This document shows positions 24,408 to 35,357 of a stretch of 64,000 nucleotides of DNA, piece after piece. Position numbers and translations under genes: made by a program. This stretch comes from Cryptomeria japonica (lineage: Eukaryota; Streptophyta; Pinopsida; Cupressales; Cupressaceae), in NCBI RefSeq assembly GCF_030272615.1, contig NC_081408.1, positions 605,421,673 to 605,485,672 of the forward strand, written 5' to 3'. Below the pieces are notes generated by a model, which saw only the letters and a program-made list of their open reading frames with translations, was not told the origin of the DNA and did no database searches. Numbering within the stretch: position 1 is the stretch's first letter; the number at the start of each line of letters is the position of its first letter.

Positions 24408-25634
24408 TGTAATGTATGGAAATTAAGAATTAGGGTTTTACTAAGTAAATCTACTAAATAACCCAACTAACACACATACATTGAAAGAGGGTTGACCTAA
24501 TAGTTCTAGGCTCAATCCTAGTGGGAAAGAGACTGAGATTCTGATTGGATTCAACTTGTTTGTTATGATTAGCCTCTTTCTTAGTTGAATTCGGTTGATT
24601 GTTAAATTAGGGAAAAACGATGAATTATTGAAACAATCTGACATAAACAATAAGCTACAGATATCCCACGAAGCCACAAACTTGGATTTGGGCAAAAGAA
24701 GATGTGTTAGACCCATTCCCAGAAGTTTGGCTTTATTTTTCAAGACCAGGTAGCACAAATATGCCCTAGTCCTCCAAATGTTTTGCTATCAAAAGCTGAC
24801 TTGTTCATCATTGTTGACTCTGTCAAATTTCTTGAGTACAACTCCGCACCTATTTCCTACACACAGAAAGAAAGGGAAATATGTTGGGAATAGAGGTTTT
24901 CCTTAGGTCAAACCCTAGTTTTTAAATTAACCATGAAATTAATTGACAAATGTAATAAAAAATTGAAGTAAAGTACTTTCCTTTTGAGGGAAAGGTTGAA
25001 TCTGAAATGTAATGCTTAAAACCACAATGTTTACCTCGATGAAGTTTCATTTGTCTTCACACAAAGCAATCAAGGTTTCATGTAGGATGTCTTCATAAAA
25101 CATTGATCATGAATGCCATCTTTAATGCTTGAACTTCACTTCACTTCTTCTCCAATGCTTGATGAATGACTGATTTCTTGCTCACTTGAATTTGTTAGAG
25201 GGTAGATCTTGATTTCAATTGATTTCATCAGAAATGAGAGGAGTAGACCTCCCTTTATACTTGAGCATCTAAAATCAAATTGATTTTCTGCAACAGGCTA
25301 ACACGTGATCCAAATTCCCGCTCATTCATGATGACCGTTAGTGGGGGATTTTGGGGCCCAATTAAGAGGCCTATGGTGTGGTACACTCTAGTCTTGATTT
25401 AGGACCAAAGCATGGTATGTCATGACCTCCTAATTTGGGACTAGGCTATGATATATCCTGGTCTTAGAAATCAAGATTCCAGAAATGGGGTGGAACTGAG
25501 AAATTGATGAGAATGTAGAATGGGTAGGTGGTGTGAGTAGAATCAACATTGCAATTAGGCCTAGGAAGACATAATGCCAAAGTGAGGCCTAGGCGAGGAC
25601 AAAATTGTAGGTTAGTACAATTTAGGACGTTACA
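24408..25634 (-). repeat. 3' LTR of the gypsy element
   Basis: 1227 bp. In element orientation it starts TGTAACGTCCTAAATTG at 25634 and ends CATACATTACA at 24408. It carries about 40 bp (24465-24505) missing from the other LTR. Confidence 0.88.
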
Positions 25635-25647
25635 TTTAGCCCCTTTA
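25635..25647 (-). other. Polypurine tract of the gypsy element
   Basis: Read on the minus strand, TAAAGGGGCTAAA directly abuts the 3' LTR. This is the expected place and composition for the plus-strand primer, and it fixes the element's orientation together with gag. Confidence 0.75.
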
Positions 25648-26908
25648 GTGGGAGTATGAGACTAAGCATACTCTCGGTAAAGTATAAAGTCGCATTGAAA
25701 AACTTCTATCAAGATATCAAAGAGACAAGGCACATTAAGCCCCTAATGACTTTAAGATCTCACTACTCTAATATCGAGATAAAAGGGACACATAAGAAAG
25801 GAGAAGGAGAGAGAATGCATGGCTGCACTATCCTAGTAAGATTTGCTTACTATGAGTCATGAAAAAGAAAAATACCAAATTACAAAGAAAAAGGCTTAGT
25901 AACTTGAGTATGAAAACATGTCATAGTGCATACAAAAAGTGTAACATTTGAGTGGAGTGTATGCTCCCACGTTAAAGAGATTGCATATGCCTTTTTGAGA
26001 TCAATTGCTTTAAGGTAGCATGCATCCAAAAGACAAGCACGTTACCACAATGAGATTCCCCCAAGAGGGGACAAATCAAAGGATAATCGTCACAAAACAT
26101 ATAAAACATGTATAAGGGATCCACCAACTCTAGGGTCAGTATGCTCTTATAATAAATAATATATATCAAGGATATTTATATTAAATTGACCTCATCCCCA
26201 AAAGGTAGTGGAACTACTAACAAAATGGAAGAAGAGAACATGTGTCTTTTTGAGTCAACATGGAAGAGGCCAAAAGAGATCTCAATGCTTTGCATTGTCC
26301 CCAAGTAGACAACACATGGGACAACATATAGAAGAGTTGGCATACCAATAGAAGAATGTTACAAGATATTTGATATCTTTATTAGCTTGCACCAACAGAG
26401 TAACAAGGGTCATCCAAAGAGAACCTAACATAACATAAAAACATATCAAGCAACACATCATAGGGGAAACACGTTACGAACAAGCAAACACACAAGAGAG
26501 GATCTATGGCAAGAATGAAGCTAATCAAGCAAATCATTTGCCCCCCAATCTTGTTGAACATCATTTAGGGAAGGTGGACAAGCTGCAAGAGGAGCCACTT
26601 TGAGCATGCCAAATGGAGCTACTACAAGTTCCAAACAGGGACCAAGCTCTAATGATGAGTCAATTTGTTTATCACTAGGAGCTAGGGTTAATGCTTTTGA
26701 AAAATGTGAAGATAAGTTATAAATTAATAATTAATAATTAATTAATGATTATTGTGGCTTTAAATGAAATTTTGATTTAAAAATGTGAAGATAAGTTATA
26801 AATTAATAATTAATAATTAATTAATGATTATTGTGGCTTTAAATGTAATTTTGATTTACTAAATATATTTTAATATTAGATAATATTTAATAAATTATTT
26901 ATGATTTA
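25648..26908 (-). other. Gypsy 3' non-coding region, no gene
   Basis: Between the polypurine tract and the microsatellite I find no pol motif on either strand. The expected reverse transcriptase and integrase are missing here and up to 34560, so they were deleted or replaced. A 79-bp tandem duplication lies at 26701-26858. Confidence 0.5.
26701..26858. repeat. 79-bp tandem duplication
   Basis: Copies 26701-26779 and 26780-26858 both begin AAAATGTGAAGATAAG and differ by only one or two bases. Confidence 0.92.
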
Positions 26909-27230
26909 TTGTTTTTAATTTATCATTTATTGTTTATTGCCTATTATTTATTGTTTATTATTTATTATTTATTATTTATTATTTATTATTTATTATTTAT
27001 TATTTATTTATTATTATTTATTGTTTATTATTGTTTATTATTTATTATTTATATTATTTATTATTTATTGTTTATTATTTATTATTTGTTGTTGTTTATT
27101 GTTTATTGTTTATTGTTTATTGTTTATTGTTTATTGTTTATTATTTATTATTTATTGTTTATTATTTATTGTTTATTCCTTATTGTTTATTGTTTATTGT
27201 TTATTGTTTATTGTTTATTATTATTGTGTA
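26909..27230. repeat. Heptanucleotide microsatellite (TTTATTR)n
   Basis: About 320 bp of 7-bp units TTTATTA and TTTATTG with occasional interruptions. Because 7 is not a multiple of 3, all three forward frames stay open and give meaningless Leu/Ile/Tyr-rich ORFs. It lies just beyond the 3' end of the minus-strand LINE (27265). Confidence 0.92.
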
Positions 27231-27699
27231 AGTGGATATTTTATTATCTATTTATTTATTTTTGATAAAAGTGGGCAAGCCACTAAACTTATATTTTATT
27301 AATTTTGAATTTTGAAAATACAAACGGGTTCAAAGGGCATATCGACAGTAAGAACCCGCAAGAAAACCTTCGGTTGTGGCCCAAAAAAAAGTAAATTTAA
27401 AACTCCATATACCCAATTACATATCTGATTTTGATCACCCTCCCATTACATAACTTTCAAAGATATACATATCACTATCCAAAAAAACCCATAAACCCAA
27501 TTACATATTTGATATTGATCACCCTCCCATTACATGGCTTATCGAAGATATACATATCATTATCCATATGACCCAAAAAGTTATGAGGAGTAATTTGTAG
27601 AGGAGGTACACAACCACAAGGCTTCCCAAGCTTGCCATAAAGATATATCAACCGATCAGAACCCTGCATCAAAAAGACATCAACATATCTGCACACATA

Positions 27700-28731
27700 G
27701 TTAATGTTACTACTTATCAAGTTGCCATTAGTTTTTATATTCAAAGTCATACTATATATTCTAGTCGGTTAGCACTACCGAATCATGCAGTTGGTATAAA
27801 CAAAGAAGTCGGTATGCACAGTCTAGTCAGTTACAGAAGAAAGCAATCATAGAACGCAGTATACACCGAGTTGTCTACCGAGTATCTTTTTATGGCTACC
27901 GAGCAGTAAAGTTAACACACCGAGTGAAACGTGTTACCAGATACATTGAACCTGGACATGCATATGAAAACATGTTACAAGATCGAGGCACATCTAACCG
28001 TTATTAATAGGATCACCGTTTTAAGAGATCTATATATACAACATTATTGAAGTGTATGTATGCATGAAGGAAGATTGTTACAGAGACACAGAGGTCACCG
28101 AGAAGGTTTTCAGAGAACAGTTGAAGAACAGAGTAAACAAAAGGGTTTACCGAGTTACTATATGAGTTACCGAGGTATGCTATAAGCAAGGTAATCTTAT
28201 CCTGAGCACATAGAATCTGCTATAACATTTTAGATGTAAATTTGCAGATGTTTGTAATGATTTTATTGTAATATTGTGAAGTTGAAAGAGAAACCTTTAA
28301 CAGGGTAAAAGACTCTAACCAAGTCTATAAATTGTAAAGCCTCTAACCAGGTGCAGCATTTAGAATAAATGTTGTAAAATCCTTTAGCAAGGTAGATCTA
28401 ACAGATCTTGTTACTCCTAATAGGGTAAGCTATCAGAAATAGCTAAATGTAGCTCTAACCGAGCATTCTTTATTATTGTAGTAGTGAAGTTGTGGGTGCC
28501 ATCCCCACCGCAGTTTTTCTCTCTAACCAAGAGTTTTTGCATAACCAAAATATATGTGTTATGGAGTGAATCATGTATGATTGTTATCTGTTTGTTTTAA
28601 CTTTATTTTATGTTACTGCACTATTCTGTTTATGCATAACAGTAAGGTTATTATTAAATAAAGGTTTTGGAGTACTGATTCACCCCTCCCCTCTCAGTAC
28701 ATTAGCTTTCCATATTGGGCCTAACAGTTAA
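27700..28731 (+). mobile_element. Solo LTR, 1022 bp, inside the LINE
   Basis: LTR 27705 (TGTTACTAC) to 28726 (GGCCTAACA) with inverted ends TGTTA/TAACA and exact target duplication GTTAA at 27700-27704 and 28727-28731. It has a CTATATATAC box at about 28030 and a CACCCCTCCCCTCTCAG stretch near the 3' end, as in Copia-type LTRs, which sets plus orientation. The LINE 3' UTR resumes on both sides. Confidence 0.87.
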
Positions 28732-28796
28732 TTTTGAAACCAAGAACTTGACCTCTCAACAGGGGGCTCTCTATCCATGATCAAAGGAGGAATGAT

Positions 28797-29396
28797 CTAC
28801 AAGGGAGATTCTAACTGTGGAGGAGCTAAGGCCAAAAAACCAAAAGAGAGCAGAGAATGTAAACCCATAAGCACCACTAAGGCTTTATCCACAAATTGTG
28901 AGGGAACCGATTCTAGCAAGGATTCAAAAGCATGAAAGGTGTCCCCCAATCTATCACATAATAACCCCATTCTCAACTCGAACAATAAAACTCCACAATT
29001 CCCATTATCCAACAGATCAGAGTGAGGAAGAAAACCCCCGTAATAAAAAGAGATCAACTCGAAATGATAATTATCCAATGCAGAACTAACAAGCTCCCAA
29101 GAGAAAATTGAGGGAGAGATAAACGTATGAACCAAGAGATGGATTAAATCCTTATCAAGCAAAATGTCATAGCAAACAGTAAGAAATCGAGACAAAATCT
29201 CAGAGCTAGAAAAGGAAAGACTAGACTGCAACCAGAGAGAACCCAACAACCTACGAACCTCAAAATCCACCTAAGGAGTAAGCAAACAGAACACTTCCCC
29301 AAGCATTTCAGAATTATTACTGGGAGCCTCATTCTCCCTCTCAATCGGGCATTCGACAATGACCCTATATCTTGAAAGAGAAAAAGAACTCGACAT
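28797..29396 (-). pseudogene. Unrecognised LINE ORF downstream of RNase H (copy A)
   Basis: ATG at 29396 opens a frame of about 199 codons ending with TAG at 28797-28799, broken by one in-frame TAG at 29271-29273. I do not recognise the protein: Leu/Phe/Ser-rich, no Cys-His knuckle or catalytic motif seen. It is homologous over more than 130 residues to the frame at 61339-61854 in the plus-strand LINE: SRFLTVCYDILLD versus SRFLTFCMDVLLD, YYGGFLPHSDLL versus YAGFISHSQLL, then matching GLL/GLI..DT and GxHxLL positions. Both copies end at a TAG in the same aligned place (after SPL or SPI). Conservation across diverged LINEs suggests a real third coding region rather than chance. Confidence 0.65.
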
Positions 29397-30008
29397 ATGA
29401 AATAGAGCTCGAACACGAATAATTCAAGTATTTACTGTTGTATTGAGAACGAAACCAGCTTTGAAAGACTAGTCGCCACCAAAAACGTGAACCGAGATAA
29501 TCATGGTACTTCATAATTATAAGTAAAGCCAATTAAAACAAGATTAAAGCTCATACAAGATAAACCATAAATAATGGACTTCGCATGAGGGTGGCGGCTG
29601 AAACCAGTACTTCATATCCCAATCAGTGCCACATAACAAGCTACACACTCCTTATCATAATGGCTTCATAAAAATCCGTGAATGATTACAACTGAAACAC
29701 ATTTCCTTCGTACTTCATAAAATAGTAAAGCCTTTAAAACACACGAGCGAGGACAAAGCAGATCAAAAATACCAAATCATAATAACCCATATCGAAACCA
29801 ATCTACTGATAGGGCACCACCTTAATACCATAACAAGTACCACCCTTGCTGCTTATGATAGATCATAAGCATACTCAATAGCCAACTAGGAATTGCCTAC
29901 TAAGCATGCTTACCACCTGCGCATAAACCCCAAACATGTTACCCTCTCAAGGCATAAGGGTGCTAAAAGACTTTTTATGAGAACATAATTAAGAAAAACC
30001 AACAAGAT
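29397..30008 (-). other. LINE sequence between RNase H and the extra ORF
   Basis: About 610 bp without a convincing frame. The equivalent region of the plus-strand LINE is 60418-61338 and contains degenerate internal duplications there. Confidence 0.5.
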
Positions 30009-30728
30009 TTAATGCAAATGTTTCAGAAGGGAAGGCGGGAACTCATCCATACTTATATCCCGCAAGTTTGCATTAGTGTCAATGGCTAAGTTTGCCAAAA
30101 AATCCGCTATTATATTAATTTCTTTGAAGCAATGAGTTATCAAGAAGGAATCAAAGAAAGCCAACTGTTGTAAAATTAACTCCATAACATATTGTAATTT
30201 CCAACAATTAGATTTCTTCTTCATAACACATTGGATGGTTACCATCGAATCCCCTTCAATTACAAGATCCTTGATGCCCAAGGATATAGCCATGTCCAAG
30301 CCTAGTGACAGGGCCTTAAATTCTGTGAAATTATTGGACTTATACCCAACAACATGACATCTAGCCTGGACAATATTCGCATGATGATCAAAAATCACCA
30401 TACCTACCCCTGCCAAACCAGGATTTCCATGAGAAGCACCGTCAAAATTTAATTTAAAATGCGCATTAGGAGGGGGCTTCCAAATAGCTAAATGTCTTTT
30501 GGTTAAAGCATTACTATTTCTCAAAATGGAACCATGAGAAGGCAAGATAAATAATAGCTTCCAGACCCTAGTCACCCTACTATCCCAGTGCGAAAAAGAA
30601 GAGAGATTTTCGAGGTTCTTGAAGATATAAGACAAGACAACTTCTGAAATAGAAGATTCAATTTTCAGTAAAACCTCCTCAAGAGAAGAGCTACTCTTTT
30701 TAAAGATCCTATTATTCCTTTCTAGCAA
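30009..30728 (-). pseudogene. LINE RNase H domain
   Basis: 240-codon open frame (start MLERNNRIF is arbitrary, since it is the inner part of a longer ORF2 protein). It holds the connection after the zf-RVT domain, then RNase H: KLNFDGASHGNPG (first Asp), NFTEFKALSLGLD (Glu), VIEGDSM (Asp) and NIIADFLANLA (last Asp). All four catalytic positions are present. The domain degrades the RNA strand of the RNA-DNA hybrid during LINE copying. It matches the plus-strand LINE at 59974-60350. Upstream coding is frameshifted, so no functional ORF2 remains. Confidence 0.85.
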
Positions 30729-31003
30729 AATGTTCCATATTAATATGGAAGGGGAAGCAATCCAAAGACAAGCATAGAAGGATGAAGCAAATAGAAGAGG
30801 CTAGGCTCTGAAGTGTGAAATAAGATCTTTCCCTATTACAAAAGACAGGTTCAGTTTGTCAAAAAGCCACTGCGAGCATTGAAATGCAAAATCACAGTGA
30901 AGGAAGAGATGAGAGGAGGTTTCCAAATTTTTTTGCATAACACACAAGAAAAAACATTAGTGATACCAAGTCTATCCAAGCGCATGCCTGTAAGTACCCT
31001 ATC

Positions 31004-31758
31004 CTAGACTACTAACCAGGCGAAAGCACTAGCTTTCAGAAGATAGGTCGAATGCCAAAAAAGCTTATGTGGCCAAGAGGAAGAGTCGTTGGCCGACACA
31101 AGAGAGTTATATCCATCCTTAACCATATATTTGCCCGAGATGTTCCTAGTCCATACAAGTTCATCTTCAGAGTTAGATAGGATAGTCGTTCTTTCTTCCA
31201 AAACCTTTGCAAAATGCAGCTTGGGATCATTTTCAACATCCAAGAATTCAATGGACTTCCATTTTTCCAATTTCAAATCACCATTATGAATTACCTCGAA
31301 GTAATCTACCACAAATACCCCCCAAAGGGAAGAAAGGGTAGATATCAAAGGGGACCAATCCCTTATATTTTGTAAGGGAGTATGACCATTCCACATTTCA
31401 TCCCAAAATCTAACCTATTTCCCATTATGAACAATCCAAGAAAGATGTGGCAAGATAACGTTCTGACATTTGCAAATAAAATTCCACATAGCCGAACCTA
31501 AAGGTAGATTTGATATCTAAAAGACATACTCCCTAGGTCCATTATTCAAGTATTTTGCAAACATTATTTGTGCCCAAAAAGAATCAGGTTTCTCATACAA
31601 CTTCCAGACCAATTTAGCTCCCAGAGCTAGATTCTGTTTATAAAAATTTCTAATTCCTGTAAACCCCTATTCCTTGGGCAGACCGACTTTATCCCAAGCT
31701 ACTAAGGGCAGATTATTCTTCCCATCTTTATTACTATTCCAGAGAAAGGACCTAAGAG
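31004..31758 (-). pseudogene. LINE reverse transcriptase C-terminus and zf-RVT fragment
   Basis: From 31758 the minus strand reads RSFLW, then NLALGAKLVWK and WAQIMFAKYLNN of the RT thumb region with stops (one near 31668), then the open frame 31396-31004 (GKYMVKDGYN, LFWHSTYLLKASAFAW) that begins the zf-RVT domain found C-terminal to plant L1 RT. The same blocks occur in order at 58680-59410 of the plus-strand LINE. Truncation at 31758 coincides with the target duplication, so it is an ordinary 5' truncation at insertion. Confidence 0.8.
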
Positions 31759-31769
31759 TTATTTATTTT

Positions 31770-32895
31770 TGTTTGAGGTGGAACTAATTGTTTGATCTAA
31801 GGGAAAACTAGTTGTCTTAATTATTGTAAAGCGGAAAAATCGAACCCTAGTCGTTCTCCCCTCCCCAACTCCAAGGAGAGAGAAAGGGAGAGTCACTAGG
31901 GTTGATGGTTTTCACTTAGGGGAGACTTTACATTCAAAAGAGGGGTTGAAACCCACAAGATCCAATCCCATGCAATGCAAGATTGGATTCTATATGAGTT
32001 TCAAGGGTTAAGACATCAAGGATACCCTCTTTTGTAAAGAAATGTAGATAGAAAGATTGAACTAGGAATGCACGTAAAGTAGGAAAGATTCACTTATAAA
32101 CAGAGATAGGGATATGGGATGAAGCTGCAGACCTGGAATTAGTAGTAAAATGTCGAGACGGTACTGTTCTGCAAATTTGAGCGAAAGTTGACGGGACGAT
32201 GGCGCCCGGCGTACACACGGTCCTCCGAAAAATCCGCGAAACGAAGGGGGATCGGTTCGTCTCTGCACAAGGACTCCAGATCTTCAATTACAGCCGCGTA
32301 CCTGCAACCTTGTTGTAAGAATGTTTGTATTCTTACATGCGAAGGTGTAATGTATGTTGTATGTAATGTGTTGTAAGTGATCTCCTCTTCAATGGTTGAA
32401 TCCTTGTCTTGAATGCAACACCTAGCCTTGAATGGAGACTTAGAATGATCAATTGCTTGAAGGAATGCTTGAATGCTTGAATGCTTGAATGCTTGAATGT
32501 TTGAATATTGCTTTCGCCTCTTTGCACACATATGTCCCCCTCCCTTTTTGAGAGAGGAAATGTAGTTTATATACTTGTCAATTAGGGTTGAAAGACTGAT
32601 TTTCCCGACCTTAGGCCGACCAGGAAACAATATTTTCCAATTTGCAAACTTAAAGACCTGAAGCCCCATAAGAGACCGGGCCCAAAATAGGGCCAGGGAC
32701 CAGGGTGCTGGGCACCATGGTCCCACCTCCCGGGACAGCAGGGTGCAAGGAGGGATCAGGCCAGGGTACAGAAAAATGCAGTTTTTGATGTCATGAACAA
32801 GTTTCGGGGTCTCCATTCAGGTTCCGTGTTGCATCGCCATCGTGAAGACCCAAATGCAGTCGAAATTGCAAGTGTCGCAATTTTAGGACGCTACA
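31770..32895 (-). mobile_element. Gypsy-type LTR, minus orientation, about 1.1 kb
   Basis: On the minus strand it starts TGTAGCGTCCTAAAATTGC at 32895, close to the start of the big element's LTRs (TGTAGCATCCTAAATTG), and would end CCTCAAACA at 31770. Flanking 5-mers are ATTTT and ATTAT, so the target duplication is uncertain, partly because both sides are T-rich repeats and the LINE inserted exactly at its left edge. No gag or pol adjoins it, so probably a solo LTR. Open frames within it (for example 32139-32816) are chance. Confidence 0.6.
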
Positions 32896-34560
32896 ATTAT
32901 TTATTTACCTATTTATTCTTTTTCCGATTTTTGAGGAGTCAATTTTTTATAGAAGATTTCTATTGGTGATTTATTATTTGTTAATATTATTTAATTGTTT
33001 TCATGGGGATTATTATTATTATTTTGGAATTTATTTAAGATCTATTTATAATTATTCATTTATTTGATATTTTTAGGTTTAGGGTTTTTGCTTTTCTTTG
33101 TGTGCTTTATTTAGGAAATTGTGTTTTATTTATTTAGTTTTTATGAGAATTGATGGAAGATTATTACTATTATTTTTCTTTTTGAAAATTTGGGACAAAA
33201 TTTGCAGCTTTTAGATTTTTCTTTGAATCGTGGTTGGAATTTCTTGAGCTTGAATGTTTTGAAGACTTGGTTGTTGATTTGAAAAGATTTTGTGTTTCAA
33301 AATTTGTCATTGATATTCTCTTCTCTCTCTTTTTCTTTCACAGGTTTTCAAGTAGGTATTTGTTTTACTCTTGATTTATGTAATATGATTTTAAAGGGGG
33401 AAATGGGGTTTGATTGAATTGTATTTATCATTTATGAGTGTGTTCTATTTGTTATTTGCAAGTTTTGGGTTTGTATGAAAGTCATCATTTAGTTTTGTAA
33501 ACTGAGTCTAATTTTGTGTCTATGTTGAGTCATTTATTTGTGTACTGAATTTTACCTGAACCTTAGGTGATAGGTTAGCTAGGTACACTTAGGTGGAGTG
33601 GCTCATTATGGGGGTTGGGGCCTGGTAGTGGTTGCTAGGGTAACCCATATGTGAGTTTAGTAAAAAGTGATAAAATTAATAAACTTTGGGTTGGGTTACA
33701 CACTAACAAGATAATTATGTGTCCCTCATGCCTTTTGTGCCTCGTATAGGCAGAGGTGAGATCGGGAAGGGTTGTCCATCTGTTGAGATGTTGAGTTGGA
33801 AGGATCATGCATTGTGTTGTCCTCATGAAAGGAATGTATGGTTCCACATGAGTTGTCAAATGGGGGCTAGGGTCTAGAGAGACTACCAAGGTAACCCATG
33901 TTGGGGCTATGTGATGACACCCTTCCCTTTGTGTGTCCTAGTTGCCTATTGTGTATGTTCTTGATGGACTTGTGTGTGTTATCTATACTTTTCTTCTTGT
34001 GTCATGGTACCTTCTGTCTTTTGGAAGTATGCATGTTTAGTTTGCCTTCCCTAGCTTGTTTGTTTATGTTTGGGGTCTTGTGTCTATCTCCTAGCACAGA
34101 GGTGGGTCTACGAGTACCACATGGCTGGGTTTTGATGCTTTTCCACCCATTAGGAATACCTTGGAGGACTTGCATATGAGCAGCTAAGTGAACCTATTCC
34201 ATAATTTTAAAAAAATTGTATCCTAGTTACAAGATGATCTATATTTATGATGTAATTTTGTGATGTATCTTTTAAAATGATGTAAGAGATATGTAATTTG
34301 AATATTTGTATTTGTAATCAAGAGTTGTTGATGTTATTACAAAAGGAAAAGATTGTAAAATTAAATGTGTATCAATGGACATTTTGTATGTTTATGGTTT
34401 ATGTGTTTTGCAACTATTGGTACATGCTTATTATACAAATATTTCTTTTGGTGTTTTAAAATGAACATAGAATAGATAATTATCTATTAAGTTAAAAATT
34501 TAACTTTAAAAAAAAATTATTTGCCATGTAAATTGTATTATTAGTTGTTTATTTTCTAAG
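32896..34560. other. Unassigned insertion inside the gypsy element
   Basis: Interrupts the gypsy pol just after the protease (34561) and contains no RT. The left end is T-rich like the heptamer microsatellite (26909-27230), so these parts were contiguous before the LTR and LINE inserted. Repeated phrases such as TAGGGTAACCCATATG and AAGGTAACCCATGTTG (about 33636 and 33889) suggest LTR-type sequence, but ends were not found. Confidence 0.4.
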
Positions 34561-35340
34561 CTAAGATAAGAAAAGGATGTCACTTTGAGGCTTAAGAGGT
34601 GCAAGTTGTTGAGGCCAAAAGTAATCAAGGGTGAAATTGCCATGGTTGGTTGTGGATTGGTAAAGGCTATGATTAAATGTTATGACAATGTTATTATGAG
34701 GGAATTTCAAACATTTATGGATTGTAGAAGGAATAGATTTCATGGAATAATTACAAGGATTTTCTAACTTCACATGAAACTGATCTGATGTAGGAATGAT
34801 AGAAAAAGTCGCATCTAAACACTTAGTACCAACCTCAATAGGGACAGTAATAGAACCAATAACAGGGCAAGAGGGACCATCATTCACCTTGACCATAACA
34901 TCAGATTTATCATATGTGACTTGATGCAATTGTAATGTATAAAGATATTATTAAGTAATCATGTTCACCATACACACTAGATCAAGGAGCAGTCCTCCTG
35001 AGAGTTTGTCTTTGATCTTCATAGTGATATACAATGGGCTATCAGGTGCAATAATAGTCTCACTAGGATCAAAATTAATGCAAAGATCTTTAAGAGGTAT
35101 AGGTTTATCCACAAGATTCACAATATTATTAGATTCCATACCAATGTCATTGGGAGAAAAGGAAAGAGACTCAGACTCAATAGGTTTATCCACAAGATTC
35201 ACAATATTATTAGATTCCATACCAATGTCATTGGGAGAAAAGGAAAGAGACTCAGAATCAACAAAATTAGTAGAGTGAGAAGGCAAAGGATTGGTGAATA
35301 TTTGGAGGTTTTGATTAGGAGGAGCTATGGACTTGTTTCA
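34561..35340 (-). pseudogene. Gypsy gag-protease fragment
   Basis: Minus strand 35340 to 34951 is the gag-protease linker (SNxLPSHS-like start, 27-residue duplication, then LYITMKIKDKL). It runs into LLDLVCMVNMIT, where the aspartic protease normally has a D-x-G-type active site; the Gly has changed, and two consecutive TAA codons follow. The same frame continues to 34561 with protease features (PVIGSITVPIEVGT, IIPTSDQFHVKLENP, IHKCLKFPHN). It is broken off at 34560 by foreign sequence before the reverse transcriptase. It belongs with gag at 37003-37563, from which it is separated only by the solo LTR 35363-36997. Non-functional. Confidence 0.8.
35099..35260 (-). repeat. 81-bp in-frame tandem duplication in the gypsy linker
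   Basis: Copies 35099-35179 and 35180-35260 are near-identical. 81 is 27 codons, so the frame is kept, giving two repeats of SLSFSPNDIGMESNN on the minus strand. Confidence 0.92.
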
Positions 35341-35357
35341 TTTGTCATTCACACTAG

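Larger units (their letters stand above)
27252..31771 (-). mobile_element. 5'-truncated L1-type LINE, minus strand, 13-bp target duplication
   Basis: Insert 27265-31758 between exact copies of TTATTTATTTTTG (27252-27264 and 31759-31771). Element order on the minus strand: C-terminal end of reverse transcriptase (31758 to about 31400), zf-RVT region (31396-30730, frameshifted), RNase H (30728-30009), about 600 bp without genes, an extra ORF (29396-28797), then a 3' UTR ending in a short hairpin (27270-27284). It is truncated inside the RT. A solo LTR (27705-28726) has since inserted into its 3' UTR. The left duplication lies in T-rich sequence, so its exact length may be overstated by microhomology. 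Confidence 0.82.

Noticed and set aside
26909-27302. Three overlapping Leu/Ile/Tyr-rich ORFs that look like membrane proteins
   Set aside because: They are the three readings of a 7-bp microsatellite.
32139-32816. 225-codon ORF on the minus strand
   Set aside because: Lies entirely inside an LTR, with other frames equally open and no family resemblance.
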